Assembly (NCBI GenBank): GCA_018725485.1
Contig: QLUP01000030.1
Location: 1-9,850, forward strand
Origin: Candidatus Lithacetigena glycinireducens
Lineage (GTDB): Bacteria; Coprothermobacterota; HKB111
DNA length: 9,850 nt
Reading direction: 5' to 3'
In this document: piece by piece, positions 1 through 7,373 of the stretch
Layout: each line of letters opens with the position of its first letter
Position numbering within the stretch: position 1 is the first letter of the stretch
The notes under the pieces: generated by a model
What the model saw: the letters and a program-made list of their open reading frames with translations, nothing else
Databases searched by the model: none
What the model was told of the DNA's origin: nothing
Translations under genes and position numbers: made by a program

Positions 1-71
1 ACAGGTACATTTGCCTCGATGGACCGGTATTTACTCTAAAAGAGTTAAAAACTTTACCCCAGGAGTATTGA
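1..71 (+). CDS. C-terminal end of a PyrK/FNR-type flavin and Fe-S oxidoreductase subunit (partial)
   Basis: Only the last 22 codons are present, in the frame beginning at base 3, ending in TGA at 69-71. The peptide contains CLDGPVF followed by a short lysine- and leucine-rich tail. A Cys-x-Asp-Gly-Pro-Val-Phe ending is typical of the PyrK / ferredoxin-NADP-reductase-like electron-transfer subunits, where the cysteine belongs to the C-terminal [2Fe-2S] site. Such subunits bind FAD and NAD(P)H and pass electrons to a partner. The stop codon overlaps the Shine-Dalgarno of the next gene, an iron-sulfur subunit, so the two are almost certainly co-transcribed and probably belong to one complex. This supports an NAD(P)H-linked role for the downstream fumarate reductase-like proteins. 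The call rests on a short motif plus context; the rest of the gene lies outside the window. Confidence 0.6.
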   Translation, partial: RYICLDGPVFTLKELKTLPQEY

Positions 72-83
72 GGAGGAGATAAA

Positions 84-758
84 ATGAGTCACAAAATGAT
101 TACCATTTATATTATGGGAAAACCCTATGAAGTTCCTGATGGTTTAACAGTAATGAAAGCCATGGAGTTTACAGGATATAAATTCGTCAGGGGATGCGGT
201 TGCCGGGGAGGGTTCTGCGGAGCTTGCGGTACCGTTTACAGGCTGCCAGGTGATTATAAGTTGAAAGTAGGGTTGGCCTGTCAGATGGTAGCCGAAGATG
301 GAATGTACCTGACTATGATTCCGTTTTACCCTGCCAATAAAGCATTATATGATATAGAAAAGGTTAAACCTACGCTTTCAGAGCTGGTTAAATTATACCC
401 CGAGCTCAGCCGTTGCCTGGGGTGTCGTACCTGTGACAAAGTATGTCCTCAGAACCTGAAAGTTATGGATACGATGGCAGCTGCTATGAGAGGGGATATC
501 GCCAAAGTAGCTAACCTCTCTTTTGACTGTATCATGTGTGGGCTGTGCGCTTCCCGATGTCCTGCGGAAATAGTCCAGTACTATGTTTCTATTATATCCA
601 GAAGATTATACGGGAAATATATAGCCCCAAAATCATCTCATCTTGTCAATAGAGTAGAAGAGATAAACTCCGGGAAATACGATGCTGAATTGCAGAAACT
701 GAAAGAAAAAGAGATAAATGATATTAAATCCCTGTATAACTCCAGGGTTATTGAGTAG
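84..758 (+). CDS. Fumarate reductase/succinate dehydrogenase-type iron-sulfur subunit, [2Fe-2S] plus two [4Fe-4S]
   Basis: This is a 224-residue electron-transfer protein. Residues 1-85 form a plant-ferredoxin-like domain whose cysteines C40, C45, C48 and C66 (C-x4-C-x2-C then a distal Cys) fit a [2Fe-2S] cluster. Residues 105-165 carry two complete CxxCxxCxxxCP motifs, C111/C114/C117/C121 and C149/C152/C155/C159, each able to bind a [4Fe-4S] cluster. Canonical SdhB/FrdB has [2Fe-2S], [4Fe-4S] and [3Fe-4S] with different spacing, so this is an SdhB-like variant, closer in cluster content to HdrC-fused reductases. The C-terminal 50 residues are charged and helical. No signal peptide or membrane segment is seen, so it should be cytoplasmic. 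The ATG at 84 has AGGAGG at 71-76, seven bases upstream; ATG 96 is an alternative without its own site. It probably carries electrons from the upstream FNR-type subunit to the flavoprotein that follows. Confidence 0.85.
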   Translation: MSHKMITIYIMGKPYEVPDGLTVMKAMEFTGYKFVRGCGCRGGFCGACGTVYRLPGDYKLKVGLACQMVAEDGMYLTMIPFYPANKALYDIEKVKPTLSELVKLYPELSRCLGCRTCDKVCPQNLKVMDTMAAAMRGDIAKVANLSFDCIMCGLCASRCPAEIVQYYVSIISRRLYGKYIAPKSSHLVNRVEEINSGKYDAELQKLKEKEINDIKSLYNSRVIE

Positions 759-772
759 TAAGGGAGGTATTG

Positions 773-2395
773 GTGAGCTATCCAGAAAATATGATTGAAT
801 CTATGAAAATGGTAGAAAAGACTCGACCAATCAGGGCTAAAGAGAAGTTCCCCTTACTATCTCCCGATGATAAACAGAACCTTTTAAAGAGTTTTCACCC
901 TGATTTCCGAGAAGATACCCTGAGAGCTTTGAAAGTTGGTGCCAGTAAAGGTTCAAAGGTTCCCCATGAGTTGGCTAATATATTAGAATCCAGGAGCAGG
1001 TTAAATCCAGCGGATGTTAACCTTAATGCTCCTGATTTCGAGGTAGATGTATTAGTTATTGGGGGTGGAGGAGCAGGTGCAGCTTCAGCTTTGATGGCTC
1101 ATGCTGAGGGAGCCTCGGTAATAATAGCTACTAAATTAAGGATGGGAGATGCCAACACCATGATGGCTCAAGGTGGTATTCAAGCAGCTACCAAAGAGAA
1201 TGATTCCCCTCTACTACATTATCTTGATATCCTGGGTGGTGGTGGTTTTCAGAATAAACCTGATCTGGTTGAAGTTTTGGTTAGAGAAGCCCCCCTGGTA
1301 ATGTCCTGGTTAGAAAACCTCGGGTGTATGTTTGATAAAAATAAAGAAGGCACCTTTGCTACTATTCATGGTGGAGGGACCTGTAGAAAGAGAATGCATT
1401 TCGCTCGTGATTACACCGGAGCAGAAATAATGAGAACCCTGAGAGATGAGGTTATTAACAGAGGGATTAAGGTTATAGAATTTGCTCCAGCCATAGAGCT
1501 TCTTATAGATGATGAAGGTCAATGTGCTGGTGCAGTTCTTATGAACCTGGAAAGAGGAACTTACCAGGTAGTAAAAGCTAAAACAACCATATTATCTACC
1601 GGAGGTTTTGGTAGATTACATATAGGGGGGTTTCCAACCTCTAACCACTATGGAGCGACTGCGGATGGGCTGGTAATGGCCTATAGGGTAGGTGCTAAAT
1701 TAGTTTTTCTGGAAGCAACCCAGTTTCATCCCACAGGTGCAGCGTACCCCGAACAGATTGTTGGCTTACTGGTGACCGAAAAAGTAAGAGGAGTAGGAGC
1801 TCAATTGGTTAATGCTCTGGGAGAGCAATTTATCTATCCATTGGAAACCAGGGATGTTGTTTCTTCGGGAATCATCAGAGAGTGTTATGAAAGAAACAAA
1901 GGAGTTACCACCCCTACTGGAATGAAGGGTGTATGGCTTGACTCTCCTTTGATTGATTATATACATGGCGCAGGAACAGTAGCGAAGGAACTTCCCGCCA
2001 TGGTCAGACAGTATGAGAGGTATGGGATTGATATAGCTAAGGAACCAATCCTAATTTATCCTACCTTGCATTATCAAAATGGTGGAATTGAAATTAATCC
2101 TGATTGTGAAACTGACATACCCAACTTATATGCCTCAGGAGAAGTATCGGGCGGAGTTCATGGTAGGAACAGACTAATGGGTAATTCACTTATGGATGTT
2201 TTGGTTTTTGGCAAAATAGCAGGATTAGCTGCTGCCCGGAAATCTAAGGGAATAAAAATTGGGTCTTTAAATCTTAAGCACCTGCACTTATATGGGAGAG
2301 AATTGGAATTAGCAGAGGTGAAAACAGAATTGATTTCTCCTTTATTGCTACCTGATTACACTCCTGATATTAGACAGGGAGGAGGCATGGAGTGA
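773..2395 (+). CDS. Fumarate reductase/succinate dehydrogenase flavoprotein subunit, non-covalent FAD type
   Basis: About 540 residues; numbering here counts from the TTG at 770. The FAD-binding GGGGAGAASA motif lies at 98-107, after an unusual 90-residue N-terminal extension. Residues matching the dicarboxylate site of FrdA/SdhA are present: H320 in QFHPTG, R340 in TEKVRG (the proton-transfer arginine), H464 and R468 in VHGRNRLMGNSL. In FrdA/SdhA a histidine before the Thr of HTxAAQGG binds FAD covalently; here that position is N129 (NTMMAQGG), so FAD is probably non-covalent. Only about 70 residues follow the NRLMGNSL block, so the usual C-terminal helical domain is missing. The start is taken as GTG 773 because GGGAGG at 762-767 lies five bases upstream; TTG 770 would be too close. 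It catalyses fumarate/succinate interconversion by inference; another dicarboxylate oxidoreductase is less likely. The stop overlaps sucC by four bases. Confidence 0.85.
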   Translation: MSYPENMIESMKMVEKTRPIRAKEKFPLLSPDDKQNLLKSFHPDFREDTLRALKVGASKGSKVPHELANILESRSRLNPADVNLNAPDFEVDVLVIGGGGAGAASALMAHAEGASVIIATKLRMGDANTMMAQGGIQAATKENDSPLLHYLDILGGGGFQNKPDLVEVLVREAPLVMSWLENLGCMFDKNKEGTFATIHGGGTCRKRMHFARDYTGAEIMRTLRDEVINRGIKVIEFAPAIELLIDDEGQCAGAVLMNLERGTYQVVKAKTTILSTGGFGRLHIGGFPTSNHYGATADGLVMAYRVGAKLVFLEATQFHPTGAAYPEQIVGLLVTEKVRGVGAQLVNALGEQFIYPLETRDVVSSGIIRECYERNKGVTTPTGMKGVWLDSPLIDYIHGAGTVAKELPAMVRQYERYGIDIAKEPILIYPTLHYQNGGIEINPDCETDIPNLYASGEVSGGVHGRNRLMGNSLMDVLVFGKIAGLAAARKSKGIKIGSLNLKHLHLYGRELELAEVKTELISPLLLPDYTPDIRQGGGME

Positions 2396-3525
2396 AGCTA
2401 TATGAATATTTAGCTAAAGGTATTTTCCGAACAGAAGGAATACCTTTACCTGAAGGTGGAGTTGCTCAAACACCTGAAGAAGCCTTAGCCATTGCTAAAG
2501 ATATTGGATACCCGGTAGCTATAAAATCCCAGGTATTAGCTGGAGGAAGGGGGAAAGCTGGGGGTATTGCTTTTGCTAACAATGAGATGGAGGTTATCAA
2601 TGAATCTGCTCGAATCCTGGGATCTGAGTTAAAAGGACTTAGGGTAGGGCAGGTATTAATTGAAGAAAAATTAAAAATTGATAAGGAATATTATGTTTCC
2701 ATAACAGTTGATAATTTTATAAAAAAACCTATTATTCTGGCTTCTTCGCAAGGAGGCGTGGATATAGAAGATGTTTCCGAAGAATATATTGTAAAGAAAG
2801 TGGTTGATATGGAAGTAGGAGTTTATCCGTACCTCGGCAGGGAAATCGCTCGAAAAATGGGAATAAAGGGCGAGTTGATGAACCAGTTTTCTTCTTTAGT
2901 AATCAAGATGTACGATCTCTTCCGAAAATATGAGGCAGAACTGGTGGAAATTAACCCCCTGGTGAGGTCAGGCGATAAACTTATTGCTCTTGACGCCCGG
3001 CTAAATGTTGACGATGACGCTCTTTATCGTCACCAGGATTTACCCCGCATAGTTGAAGGTGAAGAATGGGAGATAAAAGCGAAAGCTCTGGGTCTGAGTT
3101 ATGTCCAGTTAGATGGTGACATAGCTGTTATGGCAAATGGTGCGGGAATAACTATGGCCACCCTTGATTTATTGGCTATTTTTGGAGGTAAACCTGCTAA
3201 TTTCCTGGATGCTGGTGGTGGAGCAGCTGTTGAACCTATGGCAAAGGCGTTATCTCTCTTGAATGATACCAAACCCAAAGTGATTTTTATTAATATTTTT
3301 GGAGGGATAACTCGCTGCGATGATGTTGCCCGGGCTATCATAGAAGTTAGAAAGAGCACTGATTTCAGTGCTCCCCTGGTGATAAGGCTGACCGGGACAA
3401 GAGAAGAAGAAGCAATTCAACTTTTACAAGAGAACAGCCTATCTGCATACAAATCTATGGAAGAAGCTGCCAGGAAAGCAGTAGCACTATCCAAACCATC
3501 TTCTGGTTGTTCAGGAGGAAGGTAA
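2392..3525 (+). CDS. sucC: Succinyl-CoA ligase (ADP- or GDP-forming), beta subunit
   Basis: This 377-residue protein starts KLYEYLAKGIF, the typical SucC opening, followed by an ATP-grasp domain with K45 (VAIKSQV) and the glycine-rich GGRGKAGG at 51-58. AELVEINPL (183-190) and DARLNVDDDA (201-210) provide the Mg-nucleotide residues. The C-terminal ligase domain has NGAGITMATLD (249-259) and the phosphate-binding NIFGGITRCD (301-310). The length is close to the roughly 385-390 residues usual for the family. With SucD it couples succinyl-CoA hydrolysis or formation to NDP/NTP phosphorylation. The start is GTG 2392, overlapping the previous stop as GTGA, with GGAGGAGG six bases upstream inside the flavoprotein gene. 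Nucleotide specificity cannot be judged. The last residues, GCSGGR, are partly encoded by the Shine-Dalgarno of sucD. Confidence 0.96.
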   Translation: MKLYEYLAKGIFRTEGIPLPEGGVAQTPEEALAIAKDIGYPVAIKSQVLAGGRGKAGGIAFANNEMEVINESARILGSELKGLRVGQVLIEEKLKIDKEYYVSITVDNFIKKPIILASSQGGVDIEDVSEEYIVKKVVDMEVGVYPYLGREIARKMGIKGELMNQFSSLVIKMYDLFRKYEAELVEINPLVRSGDKLIALDARLNVDDDALYRHQDLPRIVEGEEWEIKAKALGLSYVQLDGDIAVMANGAGITMATLDLLAIFGGKPANFLDAGGGAAVEPMAKALSLLNDTKPKVIFINIFGGITRCDDVARAIIEVRKSTDFSAPLVIRLTGTREEEAIQLLQENSLSAYKSMEEAARKAVALSKPSSGCSGGR

Positions 3526-4391
3526 TGGCTATATTAATTAATAAAGATACCAGGGTTGTAGTACAGGGAATAACCGGGAAACAGGGAAGCTTTCATACCA
3601 GGGAGATGGTGAACTATGGTACTAATATCGTTGCTGGAGTTACCCCCGGTAGGGGAGGGATGGAGATTGAAGGCATTACTGTATATGATACAGTTGCTGA
3701 AGCAGTTGAACAACGGCAAGCTGATGCCTCAGTTATTTTTGTACCTGCTCCCTTAGCCAAAGAAGCTGCTTTTGAAGCCATTTACGCTGGAATTAAAACC
3801 ATAGTCATCGTCACAGAACATATACCCTTTCACGATACTTTGCAAATTATTAGTTATACCCAGAAGAATGGTGTTGTTCAAATAGGTCCTAATACTTTTG
3901 GTATTTGCAGTGCAGGACAAGCCAAAATTGGCATACCTCCAAACTCTATATTCACCCCCGGTCCAGTTGGTGTAGTTAGCAGGAGCGGTACTCTTACCTA
4001 CGAAATAGTTTCTAACCTGTCCACCAGGGGCATCGGGCAGACTACCTGTTTGGGATTAGGTGGAGATAGGGTAGTAGGGCTGAGCTTTGTCGATATCTTA
4101 AAGATGTTTGAAAAAGATAATGAAACACGTGCAGTTGTTCTGGTTGGAGAAATAGGTGGAAGGCAGGAGGAAGATGCTGCTATTTATATAAAATCTATGA
4201 CTAAACCAGTCGTAGGCTATATTGCAGGAAAAAGTGCACCTCCAGGTAAGAGAATGGGTCATGCGGGAGCAATTATAGAGCGAGGAGCAGGTGGTTTTAA
4301 TAGCAAGGTGGAGTCTCTCAAGCAAGCTGGAGTTAAGGTAGCAGAAATACCTTCACAGGTTGCTGACTATATTGCTGACCTATTAAAATGA
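3525..4391 (+). CDS. sucD: Succinyl-CoA ligase, alpha subunit
   Basis: At 288 residues this is almost exactly family length. The N-terminal CoA-binding Rossmann domain shows VQGITGKQGSFHT at about 13-25 and VTPGRGG near 39-45. The ligase domain has GPNTFGICS and VSRSGTLTYE, and the phospho-histidine motif GHAGAI places the active-site histidine at residue 246, the same number as in E. coli SucD. It is transiently phosphorylated on this histidine and works as a heteromer with SucC. ATG 3525 is chosen because AGGAGG at 3513-3518 lies six bases upstream and the codon overlaps the sucC stop as TAATG; an in-frame TTG at 3507 is upstream of that site and lies within sucC. Coupled translation with sucC is expected. 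It is the last gene of the energy operon by function. Confidence 0.97.
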   Translation: MAILINKDTRVVVQGITGKQGSFHTREMVNYGTNIVAGVTPGRGGMEIEGITVYDTVAEAVEQRQADASVIFVPAPLAKEAAFEAIYAGIKTIVIVTEHIPFHDTLQIISYTQKNGVVQIGPNTFGICSAGQAKIGIPPNSIFTPGPVGVVSRSGTLTYEIVSNLSTRGIGQTTCLGLGGDRVVGLSFVDILKMFEKDNETRAVVLVGEIGGRQEEDAAIYIKSMTKPVVGYIAGKSAPPGKRMGHAGAIIERGAGGFNSKVESLKQAGVKVAEIPSQVADYIADLLK

Positions 4392-4409
4392 TGAGTTTAG
4401 GTTAAAACA

Positions 4410-5333
4410 ATGCAAGGTAGAACCTGGAGAAGTATTTCAGAGAACAAAGAAAAAGAAGTAAGGTCTTTGATAATAAAAAATGGTGGAGTTACAAAACCTG
4501 TAACTAACACTACTGAAAAATGGCGGTTGTCTTTAGTAGACTCGACTTATATTTTTTATCACAATGGCACTCTCTATGCAACTCCATCAAATTCTTCCCA
4601 CCCTGTCGTATCTAAATGTTTATCAGAAATAGAAACTTTATTTACTGTGGAAACCTCTGGGTTTTACGATTATCTGATTGGTTTCGATGAGACCGGAAAA
4701 GGAGAAATTTTTGGCTGTATCTACTTAGTTGGAGTAGCCATTCCCTACAGTAAAGCCAGCAACCTCTATTCGATAGTAAGCTCTATTGATTCCAAAAAGT
4801 CTCAATCAGATGATTACTGGCTTAAAGTTTTTCAGAAAATAGATAGTTTTCAGAATGAAGGACTAACTTATAAAGTATTGCAGATAACCCCTGAGGAGAT
4901 TAAACCAAAGAATTTAAATGCTCTATTAGATAGGAAATATCTGACCTTATGTAAATCATTTCTGAACAAGTATAGTGCCTATAAATGCCGGATGGTGATT
5001 GATGATTATGGAGTAGGTAGTAACTTTAAAGAGGAATTGTCATCTTTTAACAGGGCTAACCTGGAAATAGTTATCACCAGCCAGGGTGAGGATAAGTTCC
5101 TGGAAACTAAAGTTGCCTCTCTCATCTCCAAAAAATATAGGTCGGAAGAGATTCAGGACATAAATAATAATACTTTATATCAGTTTGGTTTGTTAAAACC
5201 CGGGACGGGCAACCTGTCAAATAAACAAACTCGGGAGTGGTTGGAAAAGTGGTATAGTTCAGGCAAAGAATGGCCCTGGTTTGTTAAAAAAACCTTCAAA
5301 ACAATTAAAGAGATAGAAGGTAAGAAACGATAA
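4410..5333 (+). CDS. Divergent type 2 ribonuclease H (RNase HII/HIII-like)
   Basis: This 307-residue protein has a type 2 RNase H domain from about residue 86. Motif I reads IGFDETGKGEIFG (90-102), with the catalytic Asp-Glu pair D93/E94 and the GKG-x-x-FG form seen in RNase HIII. DSKKSQ at 127-132 matches the conserved DSK stretch. MVIDDYG (195-201) offers the third acidic residue (D198 or D199), and D228 in the EDKF...VASLISKKYR segment is the likely fourth. The tail, with PGTGN, TREWLEKW and WPWFVKKTFKT (264-298), resembles the substrate-proximal end of archaeal RNase HII. Residues 35-80 could be the small TBP-like substrate-binding domain found in RNase HIII. It would cleave RNA in RNA/DNA hybrids. 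It lies 18 bases after sucD with only a weak AGG (4399-4401) before ATG. Catalytic residues look intact; activity is inferred. Confidence 0.75.
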   Translation: MQGRTWRSISENKEKEVRSLIIKNGGVTKPVTNTTEKWRLSLVDSTYIFYHNGTLYATPSNSSHPVVSKCLSEIETLFTVETSGFYDYLIGFDETGKGEIFGCIYLVGVAIPYSKASNLYSIVSSIDSKKSQSDDYWLKVFQKIDSFQNEGLTYKVLQITPEEIKPKNLNALLDRKYLTLCKSFLNKYSAYKCRMVIDDYGVGSNFKEELSSFNRANLEIVITSQGEDKFLETKVASLISKKYRSEEIQDINNNTLYQFGLLKPGTGNLSNKQTREWLEKWYSSGKEWPWFVKKTFKTIKEIEGKKR

Positions 5334-5382
5334 ATAAAACATATAGTTCTCGACTTTATTTTGTTATTTTGAGTCTTTAAAA

Positions 5383-5402
5383 TAGAATTAAGGCAGGTGA
5401 GG
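5383..5402 (+). promoter_or_regulatory. Shine-Dalgarno and possible -10 box for the TauE-like gene
   Basis: AGGTGAGG at 5395-5402 is a good ribosome binding site eight bases before ATG 5411. TAGAAT at 5383-5388 with TTGTTA at 5361-5366 (16-base spacer) resembles a sigma-A promoter, which would start transcription at or near the Shine-Dalgarno. The ribosome site is well supported; the promoter is a guess in AT-rich DNA. The rest of the 77-base gap shows no convincing terminator. Confidence 0.35.
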
Positions 5403-5410
5403 TAAGAAAT

Positions 5411-5767
5411 ATGAATCCATTATTTATTTTATTAGGTTTGGTAGCCGGGACGGTAGGTGGACTGATAGGGGTGGGTGGTGGTGTGATTATAGTTCCAGCT
5501 TTGGTGCTTCTTTTTGGTTTTACCCAGCATCAAGCTCAAGGAACTTCTTTAGCTGTTTTTATTTTACCTGTCGGACTATTAGCTGCCTATACTTATTTTA
5601 AGCACGGAAATCTGGATATTAAAGCTGCTGCTTTAATTTGCTTGGGAGTATTTTTTGGTATGCTCTTTGGGGCAAAAATAGCTAATATGCTTCCTCCTGC
5701 GGTTTTAAAAAAGGTTTTTGGGTTTGGCTTCCTATTGATATCACTGAGAATGTTGTTTTTTAAGTAA
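5411..5767 (+). CDS. Half-size TauE/SafE family membrane transporter protein
   Basis: This 118-residue, very hydrophobic protein carries the TauE/SafE signature GGLIGVGGGVIIVP at residues 16-29, followed by GTSLAVFILPVG (44-55). Four membrane segments are likely, at about 3-27, 44-62, 70-90 and 98-116. Full TauE/SafE proteins (about 250 residues, often linked to sulfite, sulfoacetate or other organic-anion export) contain two such repeats; this gene encodes only one. The reading frame closes cleanly, and the following gene starts 17 bases later, so there is no sign of a lost second half. Single-repeat members are known, and presumably pair in the membrane. The substrate is unknown and the neighbours do not reveal it. 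The start ATG is supported by AGGTGAGG. Confidence 0.8.
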   Translation: MNPLFILLGLVAGTVGGLIGVGGGVIIVPALVLLFGFTQHQAQGTSLAVFILPVGLLAAYTYFKHGNLDIKAAALICLGVFFGMLFGAKIANMLPPAVLKKVFGFGFLLISLRMLFFK

Positions 5768-5784
5768 GAAAGGTTAGGTGAAAA

Positions 5785-7365
5785 GTGCTGGATATTTTAA
5801 TTAAAAATGGTTTAGTAATAGATGGATTAAACACCAGGGGAGTATTAAAAGATGTAGGTATCGAAGGGGACAAAATTGTTGAAGTTGGTGATTTATCTGA
5901 AGTAGAAGCTAATAAAGTTATTGATGCATCGGGTCTGTGTGTTGCACCTGGTTTCATTGACATGCATACCCATTCCGATGAAGCTGTTCTATTAAATCCA
6001 TTGATGGAGAGTAAGATAAGGCAGGGTGTGACTACCGAAGTTATAGGTAATTGTGGTTCATCAGCTGCTCCTCTTATGGGAGAAGCTCTTAAGCAAACTG
6101 ATAAATTGCTTTCATTACACGGGTTTCCAATTAGTTGGAAAACTATGGGAGAATATTTAGACCTGGTGCAAGAGAGAGGTTCATCTACCAATATTATTGC
6201 TCTAACAGGACATGGAAATCTAAGGGGTAGTGTTATGGGTTTTGGGATGCGTGCACCCACTATTGAAGAAATGAAAGACATGAAAGAAGTTTTGGAATCT
6301 ACCCTGAAGGAAGGTTCCTGGGGATTGACTACAGGACTTATATATCCACCTTCGAGTTATGCTGAAACCAGGGAAATCATTGAGTTAGCTAAAGTAGTAA
6401 CCAGGTATGATGGAATTTATGCTACCCATATGCGAAATGAAACTGATAAACTTCTGGAAGCCGTTGAAGAAACTCTTAACATTGGAAGAGAATCAAGTGT
6501 TAAGGTAGAAATTGCCCATCACAAGGCTGCAGGAAAGAGTAACTGGGGTAGGGTTGAGCAAAGTTTGTCTATGATAGAAAAAGCCCGTAATTCAGGAATT
6601 GATGTTACCTGCGACCAATATCCCTATATAGCAGCTTCAACTGGTTTATCCAGTCGTATTCCTGATTGGGCTCACGATGGTGGAGTAGATAAAATGGTTG
6701 AGCGTTTGAAAACTCCAGAAACCTCTGCACGGATATTAGATGATATTAAGCAAAAAATGCCGGATAAAAATAACTATGAAGCTGTTTTAATTGCCAGTTG
6801 CCCGAGCGATAAAAGCCTGGAAGGACTTAATCTCTGGCAAATATCAGAAAAGCAAAATTTACCTCCCCAGGAGGTAATAGTTAAACTATTAATTGAGAAT
6901 GATGGACTGGTTGATATTGTAAGTTTTGGTATGTGTGAAGAAGATGTGAAGAGAGTAATGAAAACTTCTTTTATTATGATTGGGTCTGATGCTGGTGCCA
7001 AAGCCACTTATGGCCCACTTTCTGAAGGAAAACCTCATCCTCGGGCTTATGGAACCTTTCCCCGGGTACTGGGTAAATACTCCCGCGAAGAGAGAGTCAT
7101 CTCCTTAGAAGAAGCAATTTACAAAATGACCGGATTGCCAGCGAAAACTCTGGGATTATCCAGAAGAGGGGTAATTAATAAAGGGAATTATGCAGATTTA
7201 GTAATATTTGACGCTAACAGTATTATAGATAGAGCAACCTACGTAAATCCCCATCAATATCCAGTGGGAATCGATTTTGTGCTGGTAAATGGAGCAGTTA
7301 CCATTGAAAAAGGAGAACACAAAGGAGTTTTAGCTGGTAAAGTTCTTAGAAGTAAAAGCGATTAA
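5785..7365 (+). CDS. N-acyl-D-amino-acid deacylase (D-aminoacylase) family amidohydrolase
   Basis: This 526-residue cytoplasmic zinc amidohydrolase has a short N-terminal beta domain (LDILIKNGLVIDG) and a TIM barrel. It shows the D-aminoacylase metal and catalytic set in order: HTH at H61/H63, the bridging cysteine C90 in GNCGSSAAP, H215 in ATHMRNE, H245 in the AHHK segment, and the general base D402 in GSDAG. HPRAYGTFPRVLGKY (418-432) is the usual substrate-side block, and the C-terminal NKGNYADLVIFD closes the beta domain. The family removes acyl groups from N-acyl-D-amino acids, but also includes dihydroorotase-like and other imidic hydrolases, so substrate is uncertain. The start is GTG 5785 with a modest AGGTG at 5776-5780. 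It follows the TauE-like gene by 17 bases and is probably co-transcribed with it, which may hint at export or uptake of a related acid. Confidence 0.88.
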   Translation: MLDILIKNGLVIDGLNTRGVLKDVGIEGDKIVEVGDLSEVEANKVIDASGLCVAPGFIDMHTHSDEAVLLNPLMESKIRQGVTTEVIGNCGSSAAPLMGEALKQTDKLLSLHGFPISWKTMGEYLDLVQERGSSTNIIALTGHGNLRGSVMGFGMRAPTIEEMKDMKEVLESTLKEGSWGLTTGLIYPPSSYAETREIIELAKVVTRYDGIYATHMRNETDKLLEAVEETLNIGRESSVKVEIAHHKAAGKSNWGRVEQSLSMIEKARNSGIDVTCDQYPYIAASTGLSSRIPDWAHDGGVDKMVERLKTPETSARILDDIKQKMPDKNNYEAVLIASCPSDKSLEGLNLWQISEKQNLPPQEVIVKLLIENDGLVDIVSFGMCEEDVKRVMKTSFIMIGSDAGAKATYGPLSEGKPHPRAYGTFPRVLGKYSREERVISLEEAIYKMTGLPAKTLGLSRRGVINKGNYADLVIFDANSIIDRATYVNPHQYPVGIDFVLVNGAVTIEKGEHKGVLAGKVLRSKSD

Positions 7366-7373
7366 GAAAAGTC

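Noticed and set aside
730-747. CCCTG/CAGGG hairpin near the end of the Fe-S subunit gene
   Set aside because: A five-base-pair stem with an eight-base loop, inside coding sequence and without a T-run; too weak for a terminator.
770-775. TTG 770 as start of the flavoprotein
   Set aside because: Only two bases from the Shine-Dalgarno GGGAGG; GTG 773 has normal spacing.
3507-3524. TTG 3507 as start of sucD
   Set aside because: It precedes the AGGAGG that serves ATG 3525, and the shorter protein puts the active-site His at 246 as in E. coli.
5354-5388. T-rich stretch after the RNase H gene as a terminator
   Set aside because: Only a weak AT stem with an eight-base loop could be formed and no GC-rich stem precedes the T-runs.
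5760-6281. A 173-codon open frame on the - strand
   Set aside because: It lies wholly opposite the deacylase gene, whose metal-site motifs prove the + strand frame; the - strand peptide shows no family features.
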